Positions 46,460 to 57,700 of a DNA stretch of 64,000 nucleotides are shown here, one piece after another (the stretch's first letter is position 1; every line of letters starts with the position of its first letter). The DNA is taken from contig JAZGTH010000103.1 of the NCBI GenBank assembly GCA_036877525.1, positions 1,358,501 to 1,422,500 of the forward strand, given 5' to 3'. Source of the stretch: Chromobotia macracanthus (taxonomy: Eukaryota; Chordata; Actinopteri; Cypriniformes; Botiidae). The notes under the pieces were generated by a model. That model searched no databases, was not told the DNA's origin, and saw only the letters and a program-made list of their open reading frames with translations. The position numbers and the translations under genes are program-made.

Positions 46460-46773
46460 ATCCCCTCTTTGTCTCTCTCTCTCACCCCCTCTTTCTCTCT
46501 CTCTCTCACCCCCTCTTTCTCTCTCTCTCTCTCTCTCACCCCCTCTTTCTCTCTCTCTTTCACCCCCTCGTTCTCTCTCCCTGTCCCGCACACACTCTAT
46601 ATTTTCAGAGCGCTGCCAAGATGATCAAGGAGTCGATGGATAAGAAGTTTGGTAGTTCATGGCATGTGGTCATTGGTGAGGGTTTTGGGTTCGAGGTGAC
46701 TCATGAAGTCAAGAATCTGCTGTACATGTTCTTCGGGGGAAGTCTGGCCGTGTGTGTGTGGAAATGCTCCTGA
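45907..46773 (+). CDS. dnal4: Axonemal dynein light chain 4
   Basis: Coding exons are 45907-45978, 46141-46224 and 46609-46773, GT-AG, all phase 0, giving 106 residues against about 105 in mammals. The protein starts MADTVDGKKDEADYKRLHSF and continues HTDMPEEMRVETMELCVTAC, ESAAKMIKESMDKKFGSSWH, VVIGEGFGFEVTHEVKNLLY and FFGGSLAVCVWKCS. This is the LC8/DYNLL fold: two N-terminal helices followed by the beta-strand dimer interface. The KKDEADYKRL N-terminal extension separates DNAL4 from DYNLL1/2. It is a light chain of outer-arm axonemal dynein in motile cilia. The start ATG is preceded by GGAAGGG, and a 5' UTR exon probably lies near 44.8 kb. The neighbour order nptxr then dnal4 matches human 22q13.1. 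AATAAA at 47551 fits the 3' end. Confidence 0.97.
46411..46580. repeat. CT-rich array with CACCCC spacers in dnal4 intron 2
   Basis: CT runs separated by CACCCCCTCTTT-like segments with a period of roughly 30-35 bp. It is a pyrimidine tract immediately upstream of the last exon's acceptor. Confidence 0.85.
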
Positions 46774-49700
46774 TGTCTCTTCGTGGACACACTGTGAGAT
46801 GTTTATACTCACAGATCTGTCTTAACTATGCAGCTCTATTTGACTTGACACGTGTGTGTGTGTGCTGGTGTATGAGGGGCATACAGTAAGAGATACAGAT
46901 TCCTGGACACATCTGATCTCAACAGATCATTCTTTCTCAGGTTTAAATGTTTGGGTTTACATTCTGATCTTAAAATAAGGATTTCAGTCAATATAAACAG
47001 CAAAACTTGTTTACTGATTGTAAGTCATTGATCAATGTTATTCCAAAGAAATATTTGTCTTCATGTTTCATTGGAATGAAACAGTTCTTCTAATTGGAAA
47101 ATGTCTTCAGTCGCTCTTTATTCCAAACACTCTGAAACATCTGCCTTCATTCTGGTGCGTAACACCCACCGTTCATGATCTAGTCCATTCTGAAATGAGG
47201 AAAGCATTTTTGTTTTCACCTAACTTGGGTCCTCTGAGAAATCTTATTCTGTTCTCATAGTGCCTTTGATTATATGATTTTATTTTATTACAGATGACTC
47301 TTCTCATCTCATTTGATATAAACTCTTATAGTCTCTTTTCTATCTGCCTGTGTCTCTCTTTCATTCTGTTAACTGTTTCAAATGATTCTGTCACTGTTGC
47401 TCTGTTTTCTGTCTTTTCATTCTCTGGGAATCGTGTGCCCCTGTAAATGCCCTTCACACCACCAGCATTTTAAAAGTGTGAATGTTTTTAACACCGTGTA
47501 AAGTTTTCAGATTTTTTATTTGATTTCTGAAGTTTCTGTAGTTGTGCAATAATAAACTTTGTATCGTTCGTTTTTGTACCATTTTGCATCCCTGAAATTC
47601 TTAAATAATGAAACTTGTCATTTACTGTAATTATTTTTCACTCTTTATATTATGCAACTGTAGTTTCTGTAAGAATTATTTGTCTTTATTCAGATGGTAA
47701 TTGTTTTACAGATGCCGGTTTTATTGCTGTGTGTTTTTTTTGTCAGCACCCAGAAGAATATTTCCAAATTTGGGTATTTAGCATAAATTAATATCTGGTT
47801 TAGAGAACATTTTGAAATGAACCACGTAAGTAAAATTACACTGTTGTCTAGTAGATTAAACATTCTCATAAAAAGAAGAAAAATGAACATTCAAAGGGTC
47901 GTTATAATGACAGTAACAGGTATGTCGGACACCACAGTTAATGGCACGTTTTATATACTTATACACCACTGAATTAACTTCCATCTAAATACATGACATC
48001 ACAAACACTCGTTTACATCATCATGAGAAATTATTGCCATCTGAATAGAGCTTTTGACCTCAGCTGTGACAAAATTGATCAGAATGTTTTATTGTAATGT
48101 TCCTGCAATGCTGAAGTTGTAACCAGCCTTAAATAGTTTGATCTTTAATGACTTTATTCTGATCTTTTAGTCAGTTTATAATTATTTTGTATGTAAACGC
48201 TGCAATAAACCCTCTGTTTGGAGAAATAAACTTTAATTAAGACACGTGAGTTCACTGTGATATTAGCACAGGTCTGTTCACAGCAAACAGCATTCATTAT
48301 TCATTATTTGGCATTTTGATTTGGCGTCTGATGTGAAAACGTATTTTAAAATATCATTTTTATGTCACTTCCAATGTGTTTTATGTCCAACATCATCTTT
48401 TTGTTTCTATAAATGTGTTTGTTGACTGGTTCCTCTTTATGTTTCTGTTCTGATCTTGTAGTTTAGTCGTCTATCTCATCAAGCTCCTTCTGTTTGTTTT
48501 TTGTTTCGTTTGCCCAGACAGGCTGTGTTTCTTCACTTCACACATCTCCCAGTCTCTTCTCTGTCTGTTGCTGTTTTCCTCTCCCTGCCTCTTTGTATTT
48601 CAGATAAACTGAGCTCAGATCAGTGGGCGAGTAAGTGCTGCGTGTCTGGCTCTCTCTTCTCATTAACAGCTTGGCTCTCTCTGGGGTACTGTGGGATCTG
48701 CCTGACTTTCTGCTGACCAGGAACAAACCGCAGAGAGGCACAGTGGGAAGAGAAATGCAGGCCAAATATCAGAACCGGGAGAGATCCTGACACATAGAGT
48801 AAGAAAAGCCACACACCTGAGATTACAGTAAACTACAGTAAAAACACAGGAGGTAAAGAAAGAGCAGATGGAGTAAGATGCCGAGGTTAGGGTTCAAATG
48901 ATTGTGTGAAACAGAACAAGATGAGATGTTTGTTGCTGGAGAAATCGTGAGAAATGAAAACAGTGGAGTAAGATCTGTGAGATCATGAATGTTCAGATGA
49001 TGGGCAGAGGAATTAAACTGATGACATAACTCTGTGTGTGAAGTGAGTGGGATGTGAGTGGGATCTGGGGAGGAATACAGATTTTTATTCCTACTTGCTT
49101 TCTTTGTCTCATTTGCAGTCAGTCTACAGGCACCAAATAACCAAACACTGAGAAATATTTTGATTGTAGTTAGCCTATTTTATTTTTGCTTATTTTAATG
49201 TTTGCTCTTTCTTTGATATAAATTTAAGTCATCTTGATGCTACCTTAGAAATTTATCGAGGCCCCCTAGTGGGCCAAAACACTATTGTTAATGTATTAAT
49301 ATTATGTATTAAATGAAAAGGTTGAAATGGGTTTAGATTTTCTGTCTGCTGCTCAGGTTAACTGCTGTGAGCTGTGTGCGTTCTTGTTCTTGTGAAGTCA
49401 TCAGCCATTGTCACAATATCATTTCCTGCAGCTCCAGAGCGATTAGTCACATGACCTCTACGACTCAAGTGATTGGCTCATAAATGTCTCATGAGTGAAG
49501 ATAGCAGAAATTATGTCTCCTGTGGGTCATGTAACAGATGACACAGATTCCTCTCTCCAGGTATTATAAACTGTATATGTTTTATACTATACAGCATCCA
49601 TACAGGCCCACTGTTAAACTTAAATGCATGTTATGGACTGTATCTTCTATCTGAAGGATTAATTTGCTTAATAAAATTACTGAAATGTTTTCATAAAAAC

Positions 49701-49806
49701 TGTCCTTAATATTTTTAGGATTTGGTGACTGTTCTATATATAAGAAATACAGAACTGAAGTTCATACTATGTTGCGAAAACGGGCGTAGCTGAAGGCATA
49801 TTATAC
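46774..49806. other. dnal4 3' UTR, then intergenic
   Basis: AATAAA at 47551-47556 is the likely polyadenylation signal. Beyond it I see no exon with supported ends; the open frame at 48501-48716 has no recognisable product. Confidence 0.45.
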
Positions 49807-50087
49807 TTAAAGCTGCAATCTGTAAATTCTTTGGTTAAAAATCAATAACTGGTCAAAAAACACTTTTTGAGTAAGTACTTGTCAGATCAGTTTTCATAAC
49901 CATCTCATCTTACCCTGATTCACAACTGTAAGTTTATAATAAATAATTTATAGTTTGAGCTGTTGGATCCAATTTGGGTTTATTTGACTTCAACATACAG
50001 AATGAAAAGTATGTAAAGTAACCTGCAATTTTATGTTTCAAACTGAGGTGGCGATAGAGAGACAAAAGTTATGGACTGCAGCTTTAA
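49807..50087 (+). mobile_element. MITE-B copy
   Basis: It opens TTAAAGCTGCAATCTGTAAA and closes AAAAGTTATGGACTGCAGCTTTAA. Internal blocks TACCCTGATTCACAACTGTA and GTATGTAAAGTAACCTGCAA match the copy at 40386. Confidence 0.7.
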
Positions 50088-51681
50088 CAAATAATACAAT
50101 ACAGCACCGCCTCTCAAACCTTGTTTATGATAAAACTGTTTACAATAGTACGGACTTCTTTAAGAATTTATTGTCTCTCTTTCCTGCTCTTAAAATATTA
50201 ATTTCTGGGCTGAGAGCACCAGCTGAGTGTCTCCAACATTGTTTCCTCTCCATGTGTGCAGATGTGTGCATCACATTTTTGTTTGTACTCACAGCTGTGT
50301 GTGTTGGAATTTTCAGACATAAATGTTTTACCTGGACTGGACTTATAGAGGGCTGTCAGCTATGAGATGCCTCAAACAGCACAGAGACAGTTTCCTCATC
50401 TTTCCTGCTGTAGACTGCAGCGTTTCTCTCTGAATTACAAATGACAACCCAGCAGTCCATGTGAAAGACAGAGCGAGAGGACAGGAGACGGAGGGGCGCG
50501 ACAGGAGACGATAATTAGGGGAGGTAATACACAAGATGAAGAGTTATGAATATTTCATACAGTTTGTTCCTGAGCCTCGTGACATACATCAATAAACAGA
50601 ATGACAGGGTGATCAGATTTGTGAGTTAGACAGGCCTTATCTTAAAGTCACTGAAAGGACCCTAAAATATGATGCCTTGTAGAACTGAGTTTAATAGTAT
50701 GCAGTAATATTGAGTTAACAAAACAGATTCATCAGTCATATTTCGATTAGTTTTAATGATCCATTTTGTTTTGTTAGTTATTTGTCCACATTCATTATCT
50801 AACACTCTGGCTCTGTTCAGAATGTTGTACTAGTGTACTGCGCAGGGTGAAGTGTATACTGCATACGTACTATTAAAAAAGATAGTATGCAGAACTGTGC
50901 AACATGCAAATTTAAACAAGTAAAACAGTAATGAGCTACACTGTTGTCATGTGACCTCATTCTTTTGCATGTTTAATTCAGCATGTGGCTTTCAGTTTTC
51001 ATCTTGCAAATAAAAACGGTTGTTTTGCAATTTAGTTCAAGATGATTAAAAGAAACCGCTTACAAGCTGTATGAGTATGAGTAATGTATGGAAGCCCATA
51101 TCCCCCACATAAAGCTACTGTATATTTTGGCCATGTACAGTGTAATAAGTCATTTGGTTTGTTCATACAGAAAATATTTGGCGTAACACTTAAACACTTT
51201 ACCGTGTAAATATTCATAGGTAGGAGATCTACTATTCTGAACGTAGCCTCTCTTTTCATTTTCTTTCAGATCACACTATATTCATTAGTAACATCTTGGT
51301 AATATGGGTTGATTGTGCTTTTGGGATAGATGTGCGTCTGTTGTGCAGTTATGTGAGCAGATGAAAAAGTCACAAGTAAATCATTTCACATCAGAGGCCG
51401 GTCTCTCCACGTACAGCCCTGAATTAATGATGCGATACATCACACGAGCTTTTCGTTCCCGGGAAAACGCATGTCAAGTCCGCAGCAACTGCTGCATGTT
51501 ATGTAAAGTTTCCTCTGAGTTCCTGCATGGTTATGCATGCAATCTAATTGTGCACACGTTTTAATTCAAGAGTTTCTGACGTCATATGTTTACTATTGTG
51601 TTTATGAGGTAATGCTGTATTAACGGGGGCTGACGTCATGGTTTGGGGCTTATGACGTGTTTCTTTTATGAACTGCGAAGG
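50088..51681. other. Intergenic, no gene seen
   Basis: Open frames at 50100-50365 and 51313-51564 have no family resemblance or convincing splice sites. Confidence 0.45.
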
Positions 51682-51949
51682 AGCTGCAACTTTTGTAACT
51701 TTTTTGGTTAAAAATAAACTAAATTCAATTATTGAGCAAAAACAACCTTACCTTACCTTCTTACCTTACCTCGATTTGCAACAGGAACTTTATAACAATG
51801 ATTTATAATTTGAGCTTTTGGGTCTGATTTCCCAGGAAATGTCAGTTTGGCTTCATTTGACTTCAACATAACATAAGTAACCTGTGATGTTATGTTTCAA
51901 ACAGAGATGGCAGTAGAGAGAGGGAAACATTACAGATTGCAGTTTCACA
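51682..51949 (+). mobile_element. MITE-B copy, slightly expanded
   Basis: It shares TATAACAATGATTTATAATT, GATTTCCCAGGAAATGTCAG and ACAGAGATGGCAGTAGAGAG with the family. A local duplication of TTACCTTACC occurs near 51748-51770. Confidence 0.6.
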
Positions 51950-52197
51950 ATTTCCCAAGAAAATAAATAGCACATGCATAAAAAATAGTCTGAGCCAGCA
52001 ATGCAGGTTTTGTGCACATGTGCTAAACATAATAGCAGAAGGTGTTAAATGTTACTGAGCCCACATGCATCTGTCAGATATCTCCTCAGACTCGATCTGA
52101 TGTGTTTAGTTTAAAACCATAAAGTTCATTCACCATATTCAATAAAAAAGGCTGATTCTACTGAGGAGCTTCAAGTGACATCCATAAGACTTCACTC

Positions 52198-52545
52198 CAG
52201 CTAATGTTCTCTATAAGTGCTCTCACATATATCAAAAAAGTTCTTGCAGTAATGTTGGCAGAACATTTTTAACGCTGTATATCATATATCGAAACGCTAT
52301 TCTAAAGTTGTGAGTGGAACATTTTAAAAACCTTTACATTTTAAGAGAATTATAAAAAAACTGTTGGAGTAACGTTTTAATGACCAAGCAAAAACGTTAA
52401 CACAACATCTAAAAACGTTAATACAACATCTAAAAACTGAGCATTTTGAACAGTCCTACAATTTTTAAAATAACATTTTAATGCTTTTGTAACCTAATGG
52501 AAACGTTAAGGAAACGTTCTTAGAACCTACAACTGTTCTACAGCC
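52198..52545 (+). mobile_element. MITE-A copy, near full length
   Basis: It opens CCAGCTAATGTTCTCTATAA and runs through TTCTTGCAGTAATGTTGGCA to GGAAACGTTCTTAGAACCTA. It has a small tandem duplication (AACACAACATCTAAAAACG) near 52398-52437. Confidence 0.6.
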
Positions 52546-52747
52546 TACAAGACTGATCTGTTGTAAAAAGATCTAGTCTGGGTTCTCTTCAAGAGAGATT
52601 TTAACACGATCAGGTGTAGGGAGTGAGTGTGGTGTTCATTCACCAGCGTGACCTCCACAGTGAGCGTCGTGCGCCTCGTTTTCTCTGTTGATGTAGCGCC
52701 ACCTGCTGGACAGACGCGTCTGAAGCCGGACTTCATGTTGTGAGGTG

Positions 52748-53620
52748 CGGGGTGTTGTCTGGATGTTGTCTGAAAGTTATCTGGATGTTGTCTGAAAGTT
52801 ATCTGGATGTTATCTGAAAATTGTCTGGATGTTGTCTGAAAGTTGTCTGGATGTTATCTGAAAGTTGTCTGGATGTTGTCTGAAAGTTGTCGGGATGTTG
52901 TCGGGTTCGTGATGTTATCTGGATGTTGTCTGGATGTTGTCTGGATGTTATCTGGATGTTGTCTGGATGTTGTCTGAAAGTTATCTGGATGTTGTCTGGA
53001 TGTTGTCTGAAAGTTATCTGGATGTTGTCGGTTCGGGATGTTGTCTGGATGTTGTCTGAAAGTTATCTGGATGTTGTCGTTCGGATTTTCTTTGTCTGAA
53101 AATTATCTGATGTTGTCGGGTTCGGGATGTTGTCTGGATGTTGTCTGAAAGTTATCTGGATGTTGTCGGGTTCGGGATGTTGTCTGGATGTTGTCTGAAA
53201 GTTATCTGGATGTTGTCTGAAAGTTATCTGGATGTTGTCGGGTTCGGGATGTTGTCTGGATGTTGTCTGAAAGTTATCTGGATGTTGTCGGGTTCGGGAT
53301 GTTGTCTGGATGTTGTCTGAAAGTTATCTGGATTTTCTTCGGATGTTATCTGGATGTTGTAGGTTCTGGATGTTATCTGGATGTTGTCTGGATGTTGTTC
53401 TGGATGTTATCTGGATGTTGTCTGAAAGTTATCTGGATGTTGTCGGGTTCGGGATGTTGTCTGGATGTTGTCTGAAAGTTATCTGGATGTTGTCGGGTTC
53501 GGGATGTTGTCTGGATGTTGTCTGAAAGTTATCTGGATGTTGTCAGGTTCTGGATGTTATCTGGATGTTGTCTGGATGTTGTCTGATGTTGTCTGGATGT
53601 TGTCGGGTTCGTGATGGGCG
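52748..53620. repeat. 12-bp-based minisatellite with higher-order 50-bp units
   Basis: The basic words are TCTGGATGTTG and TCTGAAAGTTA. They combine into 24-bp and, from about 53100, roughly 50-bp higher-order units including TCGGGTTCGGGATGTTG. Open frames made of LSESYLDVV or DVIWMLSGCC are periodic artefacts. Confidence 0.95.
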
Positions 53621-53750
53621 GTCCTTGTCCGGATGTCTCTGACTTTCTGCTTCGTCACTTCCCTCGCTCCGCTCGTTCATGAGCCGCAGGAGAGTCTCAT
53701 ATAAGCGGGAGATTTAGAAATAGATCCTGTGTGTGTGGAGCACAAACACA
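53621..53750 (+). promoter_or_regulatory. Candidate promoter of the SP-type gene
   Basis: A short GC/CpG-containing window lies between two arrays (CTTCCCTCGCTCCGCTCG), followed by a TATA-like CATATAAGCGG at about 53697. The transcription start is inferred to fall near 53725-53740, just before the second array. This is positional inference only. Confidence 0.35.
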
Positions 53751-54295
53751 CAAAAACACAAACATCAAAAACATCACAAATAACAAACATCAAGAAGACA
53801 TCAACACAAACATCATCAAGACAAACATCAAGAAGACATCAACACAAACATCATCAAGACAAACATCAAGAAGACATCAACACAAACATCAAGAAGACAT
53901 CAACACAAACATCATCAAGACAAACATCAAGAAGACATCAACACAAACATCAAGAAGACATCAACACAAACATCAAGAAGACATCAACACAAACATCAAG
54001 AAGACATCAACACAAACATCAAGACATCAACACAAACATCAAGACATCAAGAACACAAACATCAAGAAGACATCAACACAAACATCAAGAAGACATCAAC
54101 ACAAACATCAAGACATCAACACAAACATCAAGACATCAAGAAGACAAACATCAAGACGTCATCAAGACAAACATCAAGAAGACATCAACACAAACATCAA
54201 GACATCAACACAAACATCAAGACATCAACACAAACATCAAGAAGACAAACATCAAGACAAACATCAAGACGTCATCAAGACATTAAGACGTCATC
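53751..54295. repeat. Minisatellite of AAGACATCAACACAAACATC words
   Basis: Built from ACATCAAGAAG and ACATCAACACAA words in irregular combinations (20-32 bp units). There is no ATG inside it. It ends with CATCAGCAACGC followed by GTGAGT at 54303, a strong splice donor, so it may be transcribed as the 5' UTR exon of the downstream gene. Confidence 0.9.
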
Positions 54296-54431
54296 AGCAA
54301 CGCGTGAGTCCTGCGTGATCATATTGAGTTTACAGAAGGAAATAAAGGCAGAATATTTGCGCATATACGGGCCTGTACAGTATAGATATATAATATATAA
54401 TATATATGGCGCATATATACGAGCTTTATAT

Positions 54432-54720
54432 TCCCACAACGTCCGCGAAATGTTCTCGTAAAGTTATCAGAAACGTTCTTGCAGTAACGTTAGTAGAGCG
54501 CTTTTATAACTTTATATAGCAAAACGTTGTTTTTAAGTTGTTATGGGAGCGTTCTCAAAGCGTTTGAATAACGTTCATATAACCAAGCAATAGTGTTAAT
54601 ACTACAGCTATAAAACTGGACAATGTGAGCATTCATAGAAGTTTCAAAACAACATTTTAAAGTCTCTGTTATTTAATGGAAACGTTAGGGAAACGTTCCC
54701 ACAACCTATGTTTGTTAGAG
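54432..54720 (+). mobile_element. MITE-A copy
   Basis: It contains GTAAAGTTATCAGAAACG, TTCTTGCAGTAACGTTAGTA, AACCAAGCAATAGTGTTAAT and GGAAACGTTAGGGAAACG. Outer terminal repeats are eroded (CACAACG; TGTTAGAG). Confidence 0.6.
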
Positions 54721-54794
54721 TATTCACCAGAATGGCGATGAAATTATTGTCATAGTTTAATAAAAAGTCATTACATGTCGCAGGATTAATATTA

Positions 54795-57700
54795 ATGGGA
54801 GTCCTCGACCAGATGGACCCGTTAGGCTTCATAACGAATGAAGATCTGAGGATGTTTCTGCACCGCAAGAAAACTGAGATTTCCTGCCTGGAACAGCCGG
54901 ATATTTTCCTCAACCAGCTGCGGGATTATGATCTGCTGCCAGAAAAACTATATCAAGTATGAATTCATCTCTTTCTGTAAATAAATACTGACGTTTAAAC
55001 AAGCATTAGTTAACTTGTTCTTTGTGTTTGATTGCAGAAGGTGAAAAGGAAGCGCTTTCGTGAGCAGAAGCAGAAGGGCCTGTATGAGATTCTGGACTGG
55101 CTGGAGACGGAGAAATCTCAGTGTATGCATCGGTTTTGGGGCTGTGTGTTCAAAGAGCACATCCTGAAGCAGTACCCTACACTACACGTGCTCAAAAACA
55201 ACCTGCTGGACGGTTCGTGATTTCACACGCCTGTGCTGCCGTATATGTGTTGGAAAATTAAATTCTTCCCTTTTTACGTTCATGTGTTTTGTTGTCGATC
55301 GGTCCAGGAAGCTTCCAGTTCTACGAGAAACCCGCAGATGCTGAAGGATCATCTGAGAAGGAGAAGAATGATGGAAAGCAGGAGAAGAATGAAGGAAAGC
55401 AGGAGGAAGTGAAGCAGAAGAAAAAAGCGAGAAAGAGGAAGAAAGGTGATGAGAGCGATGAAGATAGTGATGGGCCAGGTCCTTCAACAGCCTCCAAACC
55501 TACTCAGAAGAAACCAGCGAAACCTTCTTTTTGTGAGTCTCTGTGCTGAAGAAGGTCCCACACTGATGAGCTGTGCTTCTGTGCCCAAAACACTCATACC
55601 CTGACCCACATGTCTTCTCTCCTTCACAGCCCCTGTGAAAAAAGGAGACGCACAGGAGATGTGGAACTGGCCTCTGTATAAAACGCAGCTGCCTGTAACC
55701 TGTGGTAATCAAGAAGGCACTCTGCATCGAGACAGACTGGCCAGAGGTTCACATTCATTCAGTTTTTACTTTATTTTCTGTCTGTCTCTTTAAGGCGTGA
55801 CACTAGCAACGCCAAAGTCCTGGGTTTAATTCCCAAGGAATGCACGAGCGAATGAAACGAACACCTTTAATGTGCTGTTAGTGCATTAGATGAAAGCTGA
55901 TGTTCATGTAAATGAATGAAGACATGCTTTATTTCATGCTTTTTCATGTGTTTGTTCTTCAGGGCAGAAGTGTATTTTGGCACAGGAGCGCTGGTTCACT
56001 CCATCTGCCTTTGAGAAGTTTGGAGGAAAAGAAAGACACAAAAACTGGAAAAGCAGCATTCGCTGCGGAAATACCCCACTAAAGAAACTCATAGAGGTAT
56101 TCCTGCCTGTCTGTCTGTCTATCTGTCTGTCTTTCTATCTGTCTGCCTGTTTGTCTATCGATCAGTCTGTCTGTCTATCATTGTACATCAAATGTACAGT
56201 ACCCAGCTTTACCCTTTCAGCTTTTTTTGAAACTCAAGAATACTTTCTCATTCCATTCAACCATCTCTCTTTTACTCCTCTCTCACTCTCTCTTTTTCTC
56301 TTTTTCTAGGAGGGTCATCTTCAGTGTCCACTGGCGGAGAGAAGGAAGCGCACATGTGTCTTAAATGTATTGTGTATTTGCTCCCTTTGTTTTTATTCTG
56401 TGACTTCGTTTTTGACAATCACGTGGTAAGTGCCGGTTTCTTCCTGCAGAACATACCAGTGCAGTTTTCAGCCAGCTCAGAAGAGAGCGCTAGTGCTGGT
56501 GAGTACCTCAAACCGCATGTACACACACGCTGTCTGCCTGTGTCTGTCTGTCTGTTGTCTGTCTGCCTGCCTGCTGTCTGTGTCTGTATGCCTGTTGCCT
56601 GTCAATCTGCCTCTCTCTGTCTGTCTGTAAGTCTAAACACTGTTTTTCTCCTCAAGACTCTGAAAGCAGTTCTGAGATGGAGGAGGAAAGAGACGATGAA
56701 GACTTTGAAGAGCAGGGAGAGAGAGAGGGACGAATGGAGTTCAGAGGAGGAGAAGAGGAAGAGGAGGAGGAAGACATGGAGGATCTGTCTGTTTTTCAGG
56801 CTGCTTCTCTGCCAGTCAGCTGTGTTTCATTAACTGGGACTCTGCACAAGTATCGGTTTGCATCAGGTACGAGCTGGATTCTGCTGCTGCTCTGTATGCA
56901 GAACTGTGCAGATAAAGCTACTGTTACTAACAAACACTCAAGCTCTTAAAAATACTTGGATACTTGTGTGTGGGGTCGACACACCTCGTTTCCAGAAAAG
57001 TGCTTAGTGGATTTGTGTCTTTCTATTGTAATGCATATTATGAGTCACAAACAGTGCTTTTATGATTCATAAATCATAAAAGCATGTTATGTTGTTGCAG
57101 TAAGCAGGTCATTTCATGTCATGTTGCCTGCAGGCAAAACTGACGGATGTTTCAGTGCAGTTTATTACCCTTTTATATCTTACGTTTTGCATTGTGATTA
57201 TTTTTTGTTGTAAGCACAATGGAAAAACAATAAGCAACAACAGGCAGTTTATTTTAATTTTTATTCATTAATAAATTGGTTCATTAGTCTAATGACAAAT
57301 TCAATAGATCCTAAATAAATCAGAATACACCTCGTCTATTAAACTAACTCCTCTCATAAACTAACACCGTCATTTACATTATAAAGGATTCTGGACCTAC
57401 AGGAAATACACACTTTATCTGCCACCAAATGTTTATTCACATGAAAGACCCTATGTAGATAACACCCTCAACAGTAAACAGAATACCCCTAAACAGGCAA
57501 ATCTTTATTCTGATCTTCTCTGCTGTAGTTGTTTTCACAGATTTGTTTTTGTCATTTACATGGAAACGAAAACTGTGTCGTTTTCAAAAAACAGGGTGGA
57601 GACAGATGTGTGGGTGTGTCCTGTGAGTTCAGTGAGTTATCAGTCATCAGGGTACTGTCAACATCCACACTGTGATATTTGGTCTCCTCTCAATCAATTT

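Noticed and set aside
46396..46773. 125-codon frame fusing a Ser/Leu repeat to the dnal4 C-terminus
   Set aside because: The first half is an intronic CT repeat. The true exon begins at 46609 after TTTTCAG in phase with exon 2.
53729..54318. 185-195 codon open frames of Thr-Ser-Arg-Arg-His repeats
   Set aside because: There is no ATG in the array and two frames are equally open. It is repeat DNA, possibly 5' UTR.
56310..56358. Donor after ACAT (56355) in the SP-type gene
   Set aside because: It would create TAA across the junction with the next exon. Ending at 56357 keeps the frame open, though the GTCTTA donor is weak.
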